In this document: positions 1 through 6,793 of the stretch, one piece after another
Layout of the letters: every line of letters begins with the position of its first letter
Numbering within the stretch: position 1 is the stretch's first letter
Assembly (NCBI RefSeq): GCF_028550595.1
Contig: NZ_JAQQGN010000003.1
Span: 1 to 64,000 of the forward strand
Reading direction: 5' to 3'
DNA from: Luteimonas sp. BLCC-B24
GTDB taxonomy: Bacteria > Pseudomonadota > Gammaproteobacteria > Xanthomonadales > Xanthomonadaceae
DNA: 64,000 nt
Program-made: the position numbers and the translations under genes
Notes under the pieces: generated by a model
What the model was told of the DNA's origin: nothing
Seen by the model: the letters and a program-made list of their open reading frames with translations, nothing else
Databases searched by the model: none

Positions 1-2
1 CA

Positions 3-1244
3 AACCCACCAACCCAAAGTACCCTTCAACCCCGGGCTCTCCCAGTAACTCGTGGTACGGCTACTGGGGGCAGGTCATTCGTTCAAACAATGGTGCAGTC
101 CCCGGAACAAGCAGGAATCTATCGATTTGGATTCGACATAGAGCAGGATCTTCTGCGCGGCGTGCGGGCCCGGGTATCAGCCTCAAAAGGCTTTGGCAGC
201 TCAATATCTGGTAACGACGCGTTTAAATTCTCTTATAGCAAGGGAACATCGCTGATAAATACTGCCAGAAAGCTTATCAAGGTCTACGGCAAGCACAACT
301 ACAAGAATTCTTTCGCATGGGTAGACGATATATCTCACATCAGGGAGGACGCGCCTCTTATCAATCAACTTCAGTCTCAACTTGCGAGTGAGTTATCTAA
401 CGGAATCGGAGGCTGGTCATTATGCCTACCCGAGTTCGAAGAGTGGGATTCTTACGATGCATTTGCATATGGCCGAGTCACTAACACAGCAGCGCGCTCG
501 AGCCTTTCAACTGCTAGCTGGCTTCACCATATGCGAGGGCGGGGCGTTACCACGATCAATCCAATTCACCTGGATTGCGAGAAGGTCACAGCGTTACAGT
601 CTGCGAACCGCGCTATTCGCAGGTCTTGGCCGGTTGGCCGCTGTATTTACGGCAACCTAAATCTTAATGGAGAGGACTTTCTGCTCCATGGCGGACAATG
701 GTACAAGCTGGGAAACGACTTTGTAGGCAAGGTCAACCGCCAGTTAGACATTATTCTTCAGCCCACTGACAACAATGTTCTGCCGCCATCACGAGTTTCA
801 GAACTCGAAGATGCCTACAACAGAAGAGTCGCTAGAGGCTCAAGTAGAAAAATAATTCTTCTCGACAAGAAGAACATCATGCATGGAGGTGGCCACAGCC
901 GAATCGAGCTTTGCGACCTCCTTTCCGAGTCACTAAGAATGTACTGTGTAAAGAGATGGACAAGCTCTTCGGGGATAAGTCACCTCTGCCAGCAAGCTCT
1001 AGTAGCCGCACGACTCATCCGAAGTGATCAAGATTTCTCGAAGAAAGTTGAGAAGAAATTAAAAGGATCTCATCGAGCAGCATGGATCCGAGCTAGATCA
1101 CTGAGCAACCGTCCGGAAGTAGTACTAGTTCTGATGGGGGCTGGGCCAGTAGGGACATTGCCGTTGTTCTCTAGAATTACCCTCGCTGACGCAGCAAAGA
1201 AGTTATTGAGCATGGGATATTCCGTTTCTTATACGTCAGTGTGA
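3..1244 (+). CDS. TIGR04141/DUF6119-type sporadically distributed protein (5' truncated by window edge)
   Basis: The frame is open back to the first base, so the ATG at 90 is probably internal and the N-terminus lies outside the window. The C-terminal half carries what I recognise as the TIGR04141 signature: a GxDALxxS-like stretch (seen as SGNDAFKFS), a WVDDISHI segment, then INPIHLDCE, LLHGGQWYKL, IILLDKKN, GGGHSRIELCDLL and VKRWTSSSGISHL. Family members are roughly 550 residues, so about a quarter is missing. No enzymatic function is established for the family as far as I know. Its patchy distribution suggests an accessory, possibly defence-related, role, which is inference. Base composition is far more AT-rich than the rest of the window, consistent with transfer. 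It is followed 80 bases on by a membrane coiled-coil gene of similar composition. Confidence 0.75.
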   Translation, partial: NPPTQSTLQPRALPVTRGTATGGRSFVQTMVQSPEQAGIYRFGFDIEQDLLRGVRARVSASKGFGSSISGNDAFKFSYSKGTSLINTARKLIKVYGKHNYKNSFAWVDDISHIREDAPLINQLQSQLASELSNGIGGWSLCLPEFEEWDSYDAFAYGRVTNTAARSSLSTASWLHHMRGRGVTTINPIHLDCEKVTALQSANRAIRRSWPVGRCIYGNLNLNGEDFLLHGGQWYKLGNDFVGKVNRQLDIILQPTDNNVLPPSRVSELEDAYNRRVARGSSRKIILLDKKNIMHGGGHSRIELCDLLSESLRMYCVKRWTSSSGISHLCQQALVAARLIRSDQDFSKKVEKKLKGSHRAAWIRARSLSNRPEVVLVLMGAGPVGTLPLFSRITLADAAKKLLSMGYSVSYTSV

Positions 1245-1324
1245 TTATAAATTTTTTGAATGAAGCATAAATCCCATTCTACCTGCCGAGATACATAGAA
1301 ATCGGCAAAAATTCATAGCGAGTT

Positions 1325-2191
1325 ATGAAGGTCATTGAATTCTTACAAGGAGTTCCCTCGCCTGCATGGGGCCTTGCCGGCGCAATTGTCGGCGCAATAG
1401 CAGGCGCATACGGGACGCTTAGAGCAACGAAGACCACCAATCAAAGTAATGACGCGCGTTTCGAGAAACAGCTTGAGCATGATGCAACGCAGAAGTCTAA
1501 GGACCGGGCCGCGTCTCTGCGTCGCGACGTTTACCTGAAAGCTGTTGAAGAAGTAGCTGCGATTAACGGCCTTTTAGGACAGCTATCTACCGTCGACCCG
1601 ACCAACACAAAGTATATATCTGAAGGAATGCTTGAATTCTTTAAGGCAATGGCTAAGGCTTCGCTTGTTGCGAATGAGCATGCAAGAGAGAAGGTATCGG
1701 AGCTTTCGGGAGCATACGGAAGATTAATTATAGAACTCATGGCAGATGCTAATGAGGCTCATCAATTGAGAGTTGACATAAACGTCAACCGCGAGTCATA
1801 CGAGGTGATGCACGCCGAGCGTTCACGAATACTCGCGGCAATGCGAGACGCGAACGAGAGCAAAGATTCAAAGTATAAGTTTGAAGCGCTATCGAGATCC
1901 TTCGATAGCGTGATAACGCACATTGAAGAGCTTTCTGTCGAATTTTTGGCTCTGAACGAAAAGCATATTAATGCTCTAGCGGCCTACGCTGCTTCGACAG
2001 CGAATAAAATATCCGGCCTCGCTGATTTGCAAGCCGAAGTTTCGGCACTACTGCGAAGCGAATTCGATCTCGACGTTGATGCGGAAGCAATGAAAGCGCA
2101 GTTCAAGAGACAAAGTGAGAGCGCTCGCGCAACCGGCGAGGAGTTTTTCACTAGGTTGAAGGCGATGCGAGAAGAGGGCACCGCTGATTGA
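1325..2191 (+). CDS. Membrane-anchored coiled-coil protein of unknown function
   Basis: The 288-residue protein starts with a short amphipathic stretch and one small-residue-rich hydrophobic segment (about residues 14-30, AGAIVGAIAGAYG). The remainder is charged and helical, with heptad-like regions around 45-80 and 150-280. I recognise no catalytic motif. A single N-terminal anchor with a long cytoplasmic coiled coil would suit a scaffold or sensor. Codon use is AT-rich like its upstream neighbour, so the two probably arrived together and may be co-transcribed. The assignment as a real gene rests on the long open frame, compositional agreement and the absence of a competing frame. Function is unknown. 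Confidence 0.7.
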   Translation: MKVIEFLQGVPSPAWGLAGAIVGAIAGAYGTLRATKTTNQSNDARFEKQLEHDATQKSKDRAASLRRDVYLKAVEEVAAINGLLGQLSTVDPTNTKYISEGMLEFFKAMAKASLVANEHAREKVSELSGAYGRLIIELMADANEAHQLRVDINVNRESYEVMHAERSRILAAMRDANESKDSKYKFEALSRSFDSVITHIEELSVEFLALNEKHINALAAYAASTANKISGLADLQAEVSALLRSEFDLDVDAEAMKAQFKRQSESARATGEEFFTRLKAMREEGTAD

Positions 2192-2277
2192 GATTAGGAA
2201 TAACCGGGTCGGGTCAGTTGCTACATGCGGCCGGCGTCAGTGGGCGAGCTTGGACGGCTCAGGGGCATAACGGGCCT

Positions 2278-2302
2278 GGATAGCGGTGCCAGGTTGTTTA
2301 CG
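2278..2302. repeat. Degenerate short repeat, copy 1
   Basis: This carries the core GATAGCGGTGCC followed by AGGTTGTTTACG. Similar cores recur downstream of the SH3b gene at 3033-3075. The pattern resembles the short conserved strings near REP-associated transposase genes in this family, but no transposase is present, so that link is weak inference. Confidence 0.3.
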
Positions 2303-2459
2303 AGAACAGGGGTCAGAGAGGGTATTCCGCACGGTTAGGCGGTTGGTGATGTCGCGTTTCCCCGAACGGCTGGCTGTGCGCCACCGCCCCCCCGACCATC
2401 GCTCTTAACCTTGTAGAAGTTGATTGCACCGACCGGGCTAAAGCTGCGGACATCAGGGG

Positions 2460-2984
2460 ATGAAGATGGCAAGGCGAAAATCGAACCACGGGTCCTCTGT
2501 CGGAGCCGTCATCATCCTTCTGTTCTTGGGCTGGCTGGTCGTGCAGTGCTCCGGTGGAGGCCAGCGCGCGACTCCGCCACGCGACACGGGGCGCCCGATG
2601 ACATCGGCGCAACTCGTTGCATCTGGTGCGGCGACGCAAAGGGCACCCGAATCCCGCTTCGTAAGCGCCTCGACTTTGAACCTGCGCGCTTCGCCTAACG
2701 GCGAGGTCATCGGCCGCCTCTCGGCAGGGGACGAGTTGATGCTGGAGGAATCGCAGCGCGACTGGTTACGCGTGGTCGCCAATGGCAAGAACGGTTGGGT
2801 GGCGTCTCGTCATACATGCCAAGGCAATGGCTGCTGGAATCGGGCTGCGGCGGTTCGGCACAGCCCGGTTGAACGTCGCAGCAGCGTCGGGGGAAGTTGT
2901 CCCTGCTCGGGATCGTTCAATTGCACGGGGCCGCGCGGCGGGCAGTACTGCATCACGTCAGGCGGCAACAAGCGCTATCGATAG
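2460..2984 (+). CDS. SH3b-domain protein with N-terminal membrane anchor and Cys-rich tail
   Basis: The 174-residue protein has a basic start, a hydrophobic segment at about residues 12-30 that ends at a cysteine (VVQCSGG, a poor lipobox), a low-complexity linker, then a bacterial SH3 domain at about 65-115 (LNLRASPNGEVIGRLSAGD, WLRV, GWVAS). The tail holds CPCSG, FNCTGPRGG and QYCITSGG, a Cys/Gly-rich module seen after SH3b domains. Such domains usually bind cell-wall peptides or mediate periplasmic interactions, so an envelope role is likely. A second in-frame ATG at 2466 could be the real start. GC returns to normal here, so the gene lies just outside the AT-rich island. Related short repeats lie on both sides. 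Confidence 0.7.
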   Translation: MKMARRKSNHGSSVGAVIILLFLGWLVVQCSGGGQRATPPRDTGRPMTSAQLVASGAATQRAPESRFVSASTLNLRASPNGEVIGRLSAGDELMLEESQRDWLRVVANGKNGWVASRHTCQGNGCWNRAAAVRHSPVERRSSVGGSCPCSGSFNCTGPRGGQYCITSGGNKRYR

Positions 2985-3032
2985 CGCCAGCTTTCGAAGG
3001 TCGACATCGGGACCCAGGTGCACGCGTCGCGG

Positions 3033-3075
3033 CGATAACGGTGCCCGGTTCACTTACCGGGGGATAGCGGTGCCG
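3033..3075. repeat. Degenerate short repeat, copies 2 and 3
   Basis: Two tandem versions occur here: GATAACGGTGCCCGGTTCAC, then GATAGCGGTGCCGAGTGCC. They share the GATARCGGTGCC core with 2278-2302. Origin is uncertain. Confidence 0.3.
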
Positions 3076-3230
3076 AGTGCCGCATAGGTCAGCCAGCAGG
3101 CCAGAGAAGCCGGTCCGTCTGATCTGGATGACGGATCCGGAACGCGTTAGCCGCCATGCGGTCATGGTGAAGCCTGGTCCACCTCCCACAGCCTCGGCGT
3201 AAGCTCGCGCAACGCCCTCGGAGATCGACC

Positions 3231-3779
3231 ATGCCCGCCATGCCCGCGTTGCGTCTGCTGGGTGCCGTTGCCCTGCTCGCCCTGCTGTTGCCGGTGCCGC
3301 AGTCTGCCCTCGCCCAAGAGGCATTGGTGCCGGTCGATAGCGGCGATCCGGGGTGGTCGCGGATGCTGGCACTGGCCGGACGCTGGCGCCTGCCTGCGCC
3401 CGAGACGCCGCGGCAGGCCGCGTTTCGCGTGGTGCTTGCGCCGGTGTCGCGCGGCACCGCGCTGGAGGAGCGCTACGGCGATCCGGCCGGCGACACCACG
3501 CGCACGCTGTTCCACCGTGACGGTGCGCGCATCCTCGCCACGCATTACTGCGCGCAGGGCAATCAGCCGCGCCTGGCGTGGACGCCGCCGGCAGCTGCGG
3601 ATGCCGCGCCGATCGCGTTCGAGTTCGTCGATGCGACCAACCTGCCGGACCCGGGCGCCTCGCATCTCGTGCGCCTGACGCTGTCGCTCGATTCGGAGGG
3701 CCGGCTGATCCGGGACGAGGTCTACGCCGGCCGCGATGGCGAGGAGCGCGACGTGATGGTGCTGGTGCGCGACGAGTGA
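3231..3779 (+). CDS. Secreted protein of unknown function
   Basis: The 182-residue product has a clear Sec signal peptide: hydrophobic core at about residues 7-22, then SALAQ, with predicted cleavage near residue 29. The mature part contains an LAGRW stretch near its start, a central RILATHYCAQGNQPRL segment and a C-terminal region predicted as strands, giving the look of a small lipocalin-like or DUF1579-like periplasmic protein. GGAG lies seven bases before the ATG; a second ATG follows nine bases later. It converges on the MerR gene with 63 bases between. Molecular role unknown. Confidence 0.75.
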   Translation: MPAMPALRLLGAVALLALLLPVPQSALAQEALVPVDSGDPGWSRMLALAGRWRLPAPETPRQAAFRVVLAPVSRGTALEERYGDPAGDTTRTLFHRDGARILATHYCAQGNQPRLAWTPPAAADAAPIAFEFVDATNLPDPGASHLVRLTLSLDSEGRLIRDEVYAGRDGEERDVMVLVRDE

Positions 3780-3842
3780 TCCGCGCCGTGGTGTCCTGAC
3801 GCCATCCGCGCCGGTCGATGTTCTGCTGGAAGGCCGCGGGCC

Positions 3843-4232
3843 CTACCCCTCGAACGACGCCAGGATGGGGCACGGCCCCTTCGCGTTCCTGCTGCATTCG
3901 CGCGCGAGCGTCTGCAGATAATCGCGCGCCTGCACCATCTCGGTGATCTGTGCGTCGAGCCTGGCGATGCGGGACCGGGCCAGCGCGCGGGCGCGTGCGC
4001 GTGCGCGGTCGTGGCCGGCGTCGAGGGCCAGCAGCTCGCGGATCTCCTCGAGGCTGAAGCCGGCGCGTTGGGCCATGCGGATGAAACGCAGCCGGCGCAC
4101 GTCGGCCTCGCCGTAGCGGCGGATGCCTTCGCCCGTATCGGGCGCCGGGAGCAGGCCCTTGCGCTGGTAGAAGCGGACGGTTTCCACACCGACATCGCCC
4201 GCGGCGGCGAACTGGCTGATCGTGAGTGGCAT
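3843..4232 (-). CDS. MerR-family transcriptional regulator, MerR/Hg-like C-terminus
   Basis: The 129-residue protein has the MerR winged-helix signature (TISQFAAAGDVGVETVRFY, then GIRRY, residues 4-40), followed by a dimerisation helix and a C-terminal effector loop. The tail CSRNAKGPCPILASFEG places C113 and C121 like the two metal-binding cysteines of mercury MerR (C117/C126). The third ligand position, C82 of MerR, reads H74-D75 here, so mercury selectivity is doubtful and a thiol/redox or other metal signal is possible. It is transcribed divergently from the glutaredoxin-MauE gene. The start is the ATG at 4232, because residues upstream of it do not match the family and the operator lies directly before it. 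Confidence 0.88.
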   Translation of the reverse strand: MPLTISQFAAAGDVGVETVRFYQRKGLLPAPDTGEGIRRYGEADVRRLRFIRMAQRAGFSLEEIRELLALDAGHDRARARARALARSRIARLDAQITEMVQARDYLQTLARECSRNAKGPCPILASFEG

Positions 4233-4236
4233 GGGC

Positions 4237-4268
4237 TTGACTCCGTACTGCGGTACGGGGCCTAGCAT
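4237..4268 (+). promoter_or_regulatory. mer-type operator/promoter for the Grx-MauE gene
   Basis: A TTGACT -35 box (4237-4242) and a TAGCAT -10 box (4263-4268) are separated by 20 bases, the overlong spacing typical of MerR-activated promoters. The spacer contains a perfect dyad, CCGTAC-TGCG-GTACGG (4243-4258). The arms match those of the classical mer operator as I know it. The site abuts the start of the divergent MerR gene, so the regulator probably also controls itself. Confidence 0.82.
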
Positions 4269-4307
4269 GGGCGCCATTGGTGAACCCACCGTGGATCGGA
4301 GACCGTC

Positions 4308-5078
4308 ATGCGCACTGCCCGCCATCCGGCGCGCCCACGCGCCACCCTGTACCGCATGGTGATGGACCAGCATGTCTGCCCCTATGGCCTGAAGGCGCGG
4401 CACCTGCTGCGCCGGCAGGGCTTCGAGGTGGAGGACCACTGGCTGACCACGCGCGCCGAGGTGGATGTGTTCAAGGCCGAGCACGACGTGGCGACCACGC
4501 CGCAGACCTTCATCGACGGCGTGCGCATCGGCGGCTACGACGATCTGCGCCGGCATTTCGGCAAGCGCGTGGTGGACCCGAAGGCGACCAGCTACCGGCC
4601 GGTGGCGGCACTGTTCGGCATGACGCTGCTGATGGCGCTGGCCGCGAGCACGGCGGTGTACGGCACACCGCTCACCGTGCGCGCGGGCGAGTGGTTCATC
4701 GCCTTCAGCATGGCGGTGCTGGCACTGCTGAAGCTGCAGAACGTGGAGAGCTTCGCCACGATGTTCCTCAACTACGACCTGCTGGCGCGGCGCTGGGTGC
4801 CGTATTCCTACGTATATCCGTTCGCCGAAGGCTTGGCCGGCGTGCTGATGATCGCCGGCGTGCTGACGTGGGTGTCGGTGCCGGTGGCGCTGTTCATCGG
4901 CACGGTGGGCGCGGTGTCGGTGTTCAAGGCGGTGTACGTGGACCGGCGTGAACTCAAATGCGCCTGCGTGGGCGGTGCGAGCAACGTGCCGCTGGGCTTC
5001 GTGTCGCTGACCGAGAATCTGATGATGATCGCGATGGCGGTGTGGATGGGGCTGGGGGCGTTCGGGCTCGCGCATTGA
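4308..5078 (+). CDS. Glutaredoxin-MauE/DoxX-like fusion membrane protein
   Basis: The first 90 of 256 residues form a glutaredoxin: CPYG at residues 24-27 (one active-site cysteine), the cis-proline TTPQTF at 63-68 and GGYDDL at 75-80. From about 98 to 255 there are four hydrophobic segments, with the MauE features KCAC (C218, C220), NVPLGF and SLTEN. MauE-type proteins pass reducing or oxidising equivalents across the inner membrane. The fusion therefore suggests electron transfer between the cytoplasmic thiol pool and membrane cysteines. RBS GGAG lies before the ATG at 4308. Expression is predicted to depend on the divergent MerR protein. Confidence 0.87.
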   Translation: MRTARHPARPRATLYRMVMDQHVCPYGLKARHLLRRQGFEVEDHWLTTRAEVDVFKAEHDVATTPQTFIDGVRIGGYDDLRRHFGKRVVDPKATSYRPVAALFGMTLLMALAASTAVYGTPLTVRAGEWFIAFSMAVLALLKLQNVESFATMFLNYDLLARRWVPYSYVYPFAEGLAGVLMIAGVLTWVSVPVALFIGTVGAVSVFKAVYVDRRELKCACVGGASNVPLGFVSLTENLMMIAMAVWMGLGAFGLAH

Positions 5079-5249
5079 CGATGCGCCGCCTCCGAACGGA
5101 ATACCCGGCTGCGCACGTCAAACGGCGGCCACGTTCATAAGGCCAAAACCGGCGAAACGGTGGGCGACGACAGGAGATGGCATGAGGCGCGGCAAAACTT
5201 GGTTTCAGATCACGCTCGGCTGCCAGGTGCGTTAGCGCGCTTAGAAAGC

Positions 5250-5588
5250 TTATTTCTTGAATACGTCTTCTTTGATGATTTTCGCCCCCACAAACATGAT
5301 CACGGCCCCACCGATGAACTTGCCCATGATCGATATCCAGAACTTAACGGGCTGAGACTCCGCCCTGGACACGGACCTTGAGCCCGCTCTCGTGATATCG
5401 ACACTTCTGCCGCTGATCATGTCGTCGTACGTCCCCACCAATACGAAGCAGGCAATCACCATGCCCGTTACGCCGACCAATGCCGCCGACAGCCGCTTGG
5501 CGTGAGGCCACCTGTCCTCGTGCAGGCTGATGAAGAGAACCAGCACCCACACCACGATGACTGTCAATACAAATGCACTGATCGTCAC
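5250..5588 (-). CDS. Small two-TM membrane protein, paralogue A of a divergent pair
   Basis: The 112-residue protein has hydrophobic segments at about residues 3-22, 34-50 and 82-105. Between them lies a strongly conserved soluble stretch, ISGRSVDITRAGSRSV followed by SQPVKFWISI and GKFIGG. Its twin at 5872-6195 shares this architecture and most of that core. No family function is known to me. The two genes point away from each other across a 283-base gap, an arrangement typical of an inverted duplication with shared control. DRW near residue 26 and the ISGRSV core suggest a fixed binding function. It may be a DUF-type envelope protein. Confidence 0.65.
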   Translation of the reverse strand: MTISAFVLTVIVVWVLVLFISLHEDRWPHAKRLSAALVGVTGMVIACFVLVGTYDDMISGRSVDITRAGSRSVSRAESQPVKFWISIMGKFIGGAVIMFVGAKIIKEDVFKK

Positions 5589-5871
5589 TGGTATTCCTTT
5601 CTAAAGTCCATGACCAGGCGCGCGCTTTAGTTTGAAGGATAATTCGAGGCCGAACTTAAGGAATTGATCGTCCGAACATGCGGGATATCGCGAGACCGAG
5701 ATCTCCGTGACCAGATCGAGACCTTCGGCACCATGTGACACGCACAGGTGACCGCCAGGACCACCGCACTCAGTCGGACTGGCGGGACCCTTGAAGCTGC
5801 AGACTCAACTTGAAGATGGCGCGCGAGGCTGAGAGAACAGCAGGCGCCGGCCGGGGACCGATTGCACCAAT

Positions 5872-6195
5872 ATGCTCGTTCTTATTGTCGTCACCCTGAT
5901 CGTCGCATTCTTCATCGACTTGCAGAAAGACAGGTGGCCTCAGGCGCGCCGAATCTCGGCGACCATCGTAGGGCTGCTGACCGCGGTGGTCGCTGTCCAC
6001 ATTTTGATGGACACGTACTCTGAGGTGATCAGCGGAAGAAGTGTCAACATCACCAGATCGGGAGCCAGATCCGTGGCCCGCGCGGATTCCCAGCCAGTCA
6101 GGTTCTGGCTATCGATCGCTGGGAAGGTGATCGGCGGGATCTTCATTCTGTTTCTTGGGTTGAAGGTTCTAGCGAAAAGCGTGTTCGGAAAGTAA
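5872..6195 (+). CDS. Small two-TM membrane protein, paralogue B of a divergent pair
   Basis: The 107-residue product mirrors the protein at 5250-5588: N-terminal hydrophobic segment, KDRWPQARR, a second segment, then ISGRSVNITRSGARSV, SQPVRFWLSI and GKVIGG before a third segment. The start at 5872 gives a slightly shorter N-terminus than the twin and lacks a good ribosome-binding site. No alternative start is obvious in the 20 codons upstream, so the N-terminus is uncertain. Function unknown. High conservation of the soluble core suggests that both copies are or were functional. It converges on gntK, with about 95 bases between. Confidence 0.65.
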   Translation: MLVLIVVTLIVAFFIDLQKDRWPQARRISATIVGLLTAVVAVHILMDTYSEVISGRSVNITRSGARSVARADSQPVRFWLSIAGKVIGGIFILFLGLKVLAKSVFGK

Positions 6196-6289
6196 ACGTT
6201 GCGTTATCGGATACGGCTTCACGTCCGAACCAGCAGATCGCCCGCTTACCAACGCCGGTTCACTACCCTCCTTGCCAGCAGTCAGATGA

Positions 6290-6793
6290 TCACGCGCAAA
6301 GCGCGAGCGCATCGCGCAACACGTCGGCCGGCGCTCGATCGATCGCGAGCGTCACGACATCGGCTTCGCCCAGCGGCATCTCCAGCGCCTCGAACTGGCT
6401 GTCGAGGAGCGACGCCGGCATGTAATGCCCGATGCGGACCTGCATGCGCGCGGCGATCAGGGCCTGGTCGCCGTGCAGGAACAGGAAGCGCAGCGACAGC
6501 CCGGTCGCGCGCAGGCGCTCGCGATGGCGGCGGCGCAGGCCGGAGAACGCGAGCACGACGCGTTCGCCCTTCGCGACGCGCTGCAAGAGTTCGTCGGCGA
6601 TCCGCGCGACCCACGGGTCGCGCATGGCGTCGGTAAGCGGCAGGCCGGCAGCCATGCGTGCGCGGGCGGCGGCGTCGTGGATGTCGTCGGCATCGATGAA
6701 GGTGGCCTGCCATTCCCTGGCCAGCAGGCGTGCCAGCGTGGTCTTGCCGCTGCCCGAGACGCCCATGACGATCACCACCTGCGGTGCGGCCAT
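6290..6793 (-). CDS. gntK: Gluconokinase (GntK)
   Basis: The 167-residue protein has the GntK fold: a Walker A loop GVSGSGKTT at residues 11-19, DADDIHD at 35-41, GLPLTDAMRDPW at 50-61, CSALRR-like FSGLRRRHRE at 83-92, and the family ending HYMPASLLDSQFEALE. It phosphorylates D-gluconate with ATP to 6-phosphogluconate in the cytoplasm, feeding the pentose phosphate or Entner-Doudoroff routes. The ATG at 6793 overlaps the stop of the upstream phosphorylase gene (TGATG), so translation is probably coupled. The context supports gluconate released by the phosphorylase as its substrate. Confidence 0.92.
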   Translation of the reverse strand: MAAPQVVIVMGVSGSGKTTLARLLAREWQATFIDADDIHDAAARARMAAGLPLTDAMRDPWVARIADELLQRVAKGERVVLAFSGLRRRHRERLRATGLSLRFLFLHGDQALIAARMQVRIGHYMPASLLDSQFEALEMPLGEADVVTLAIDRAPADVLRDALALCA

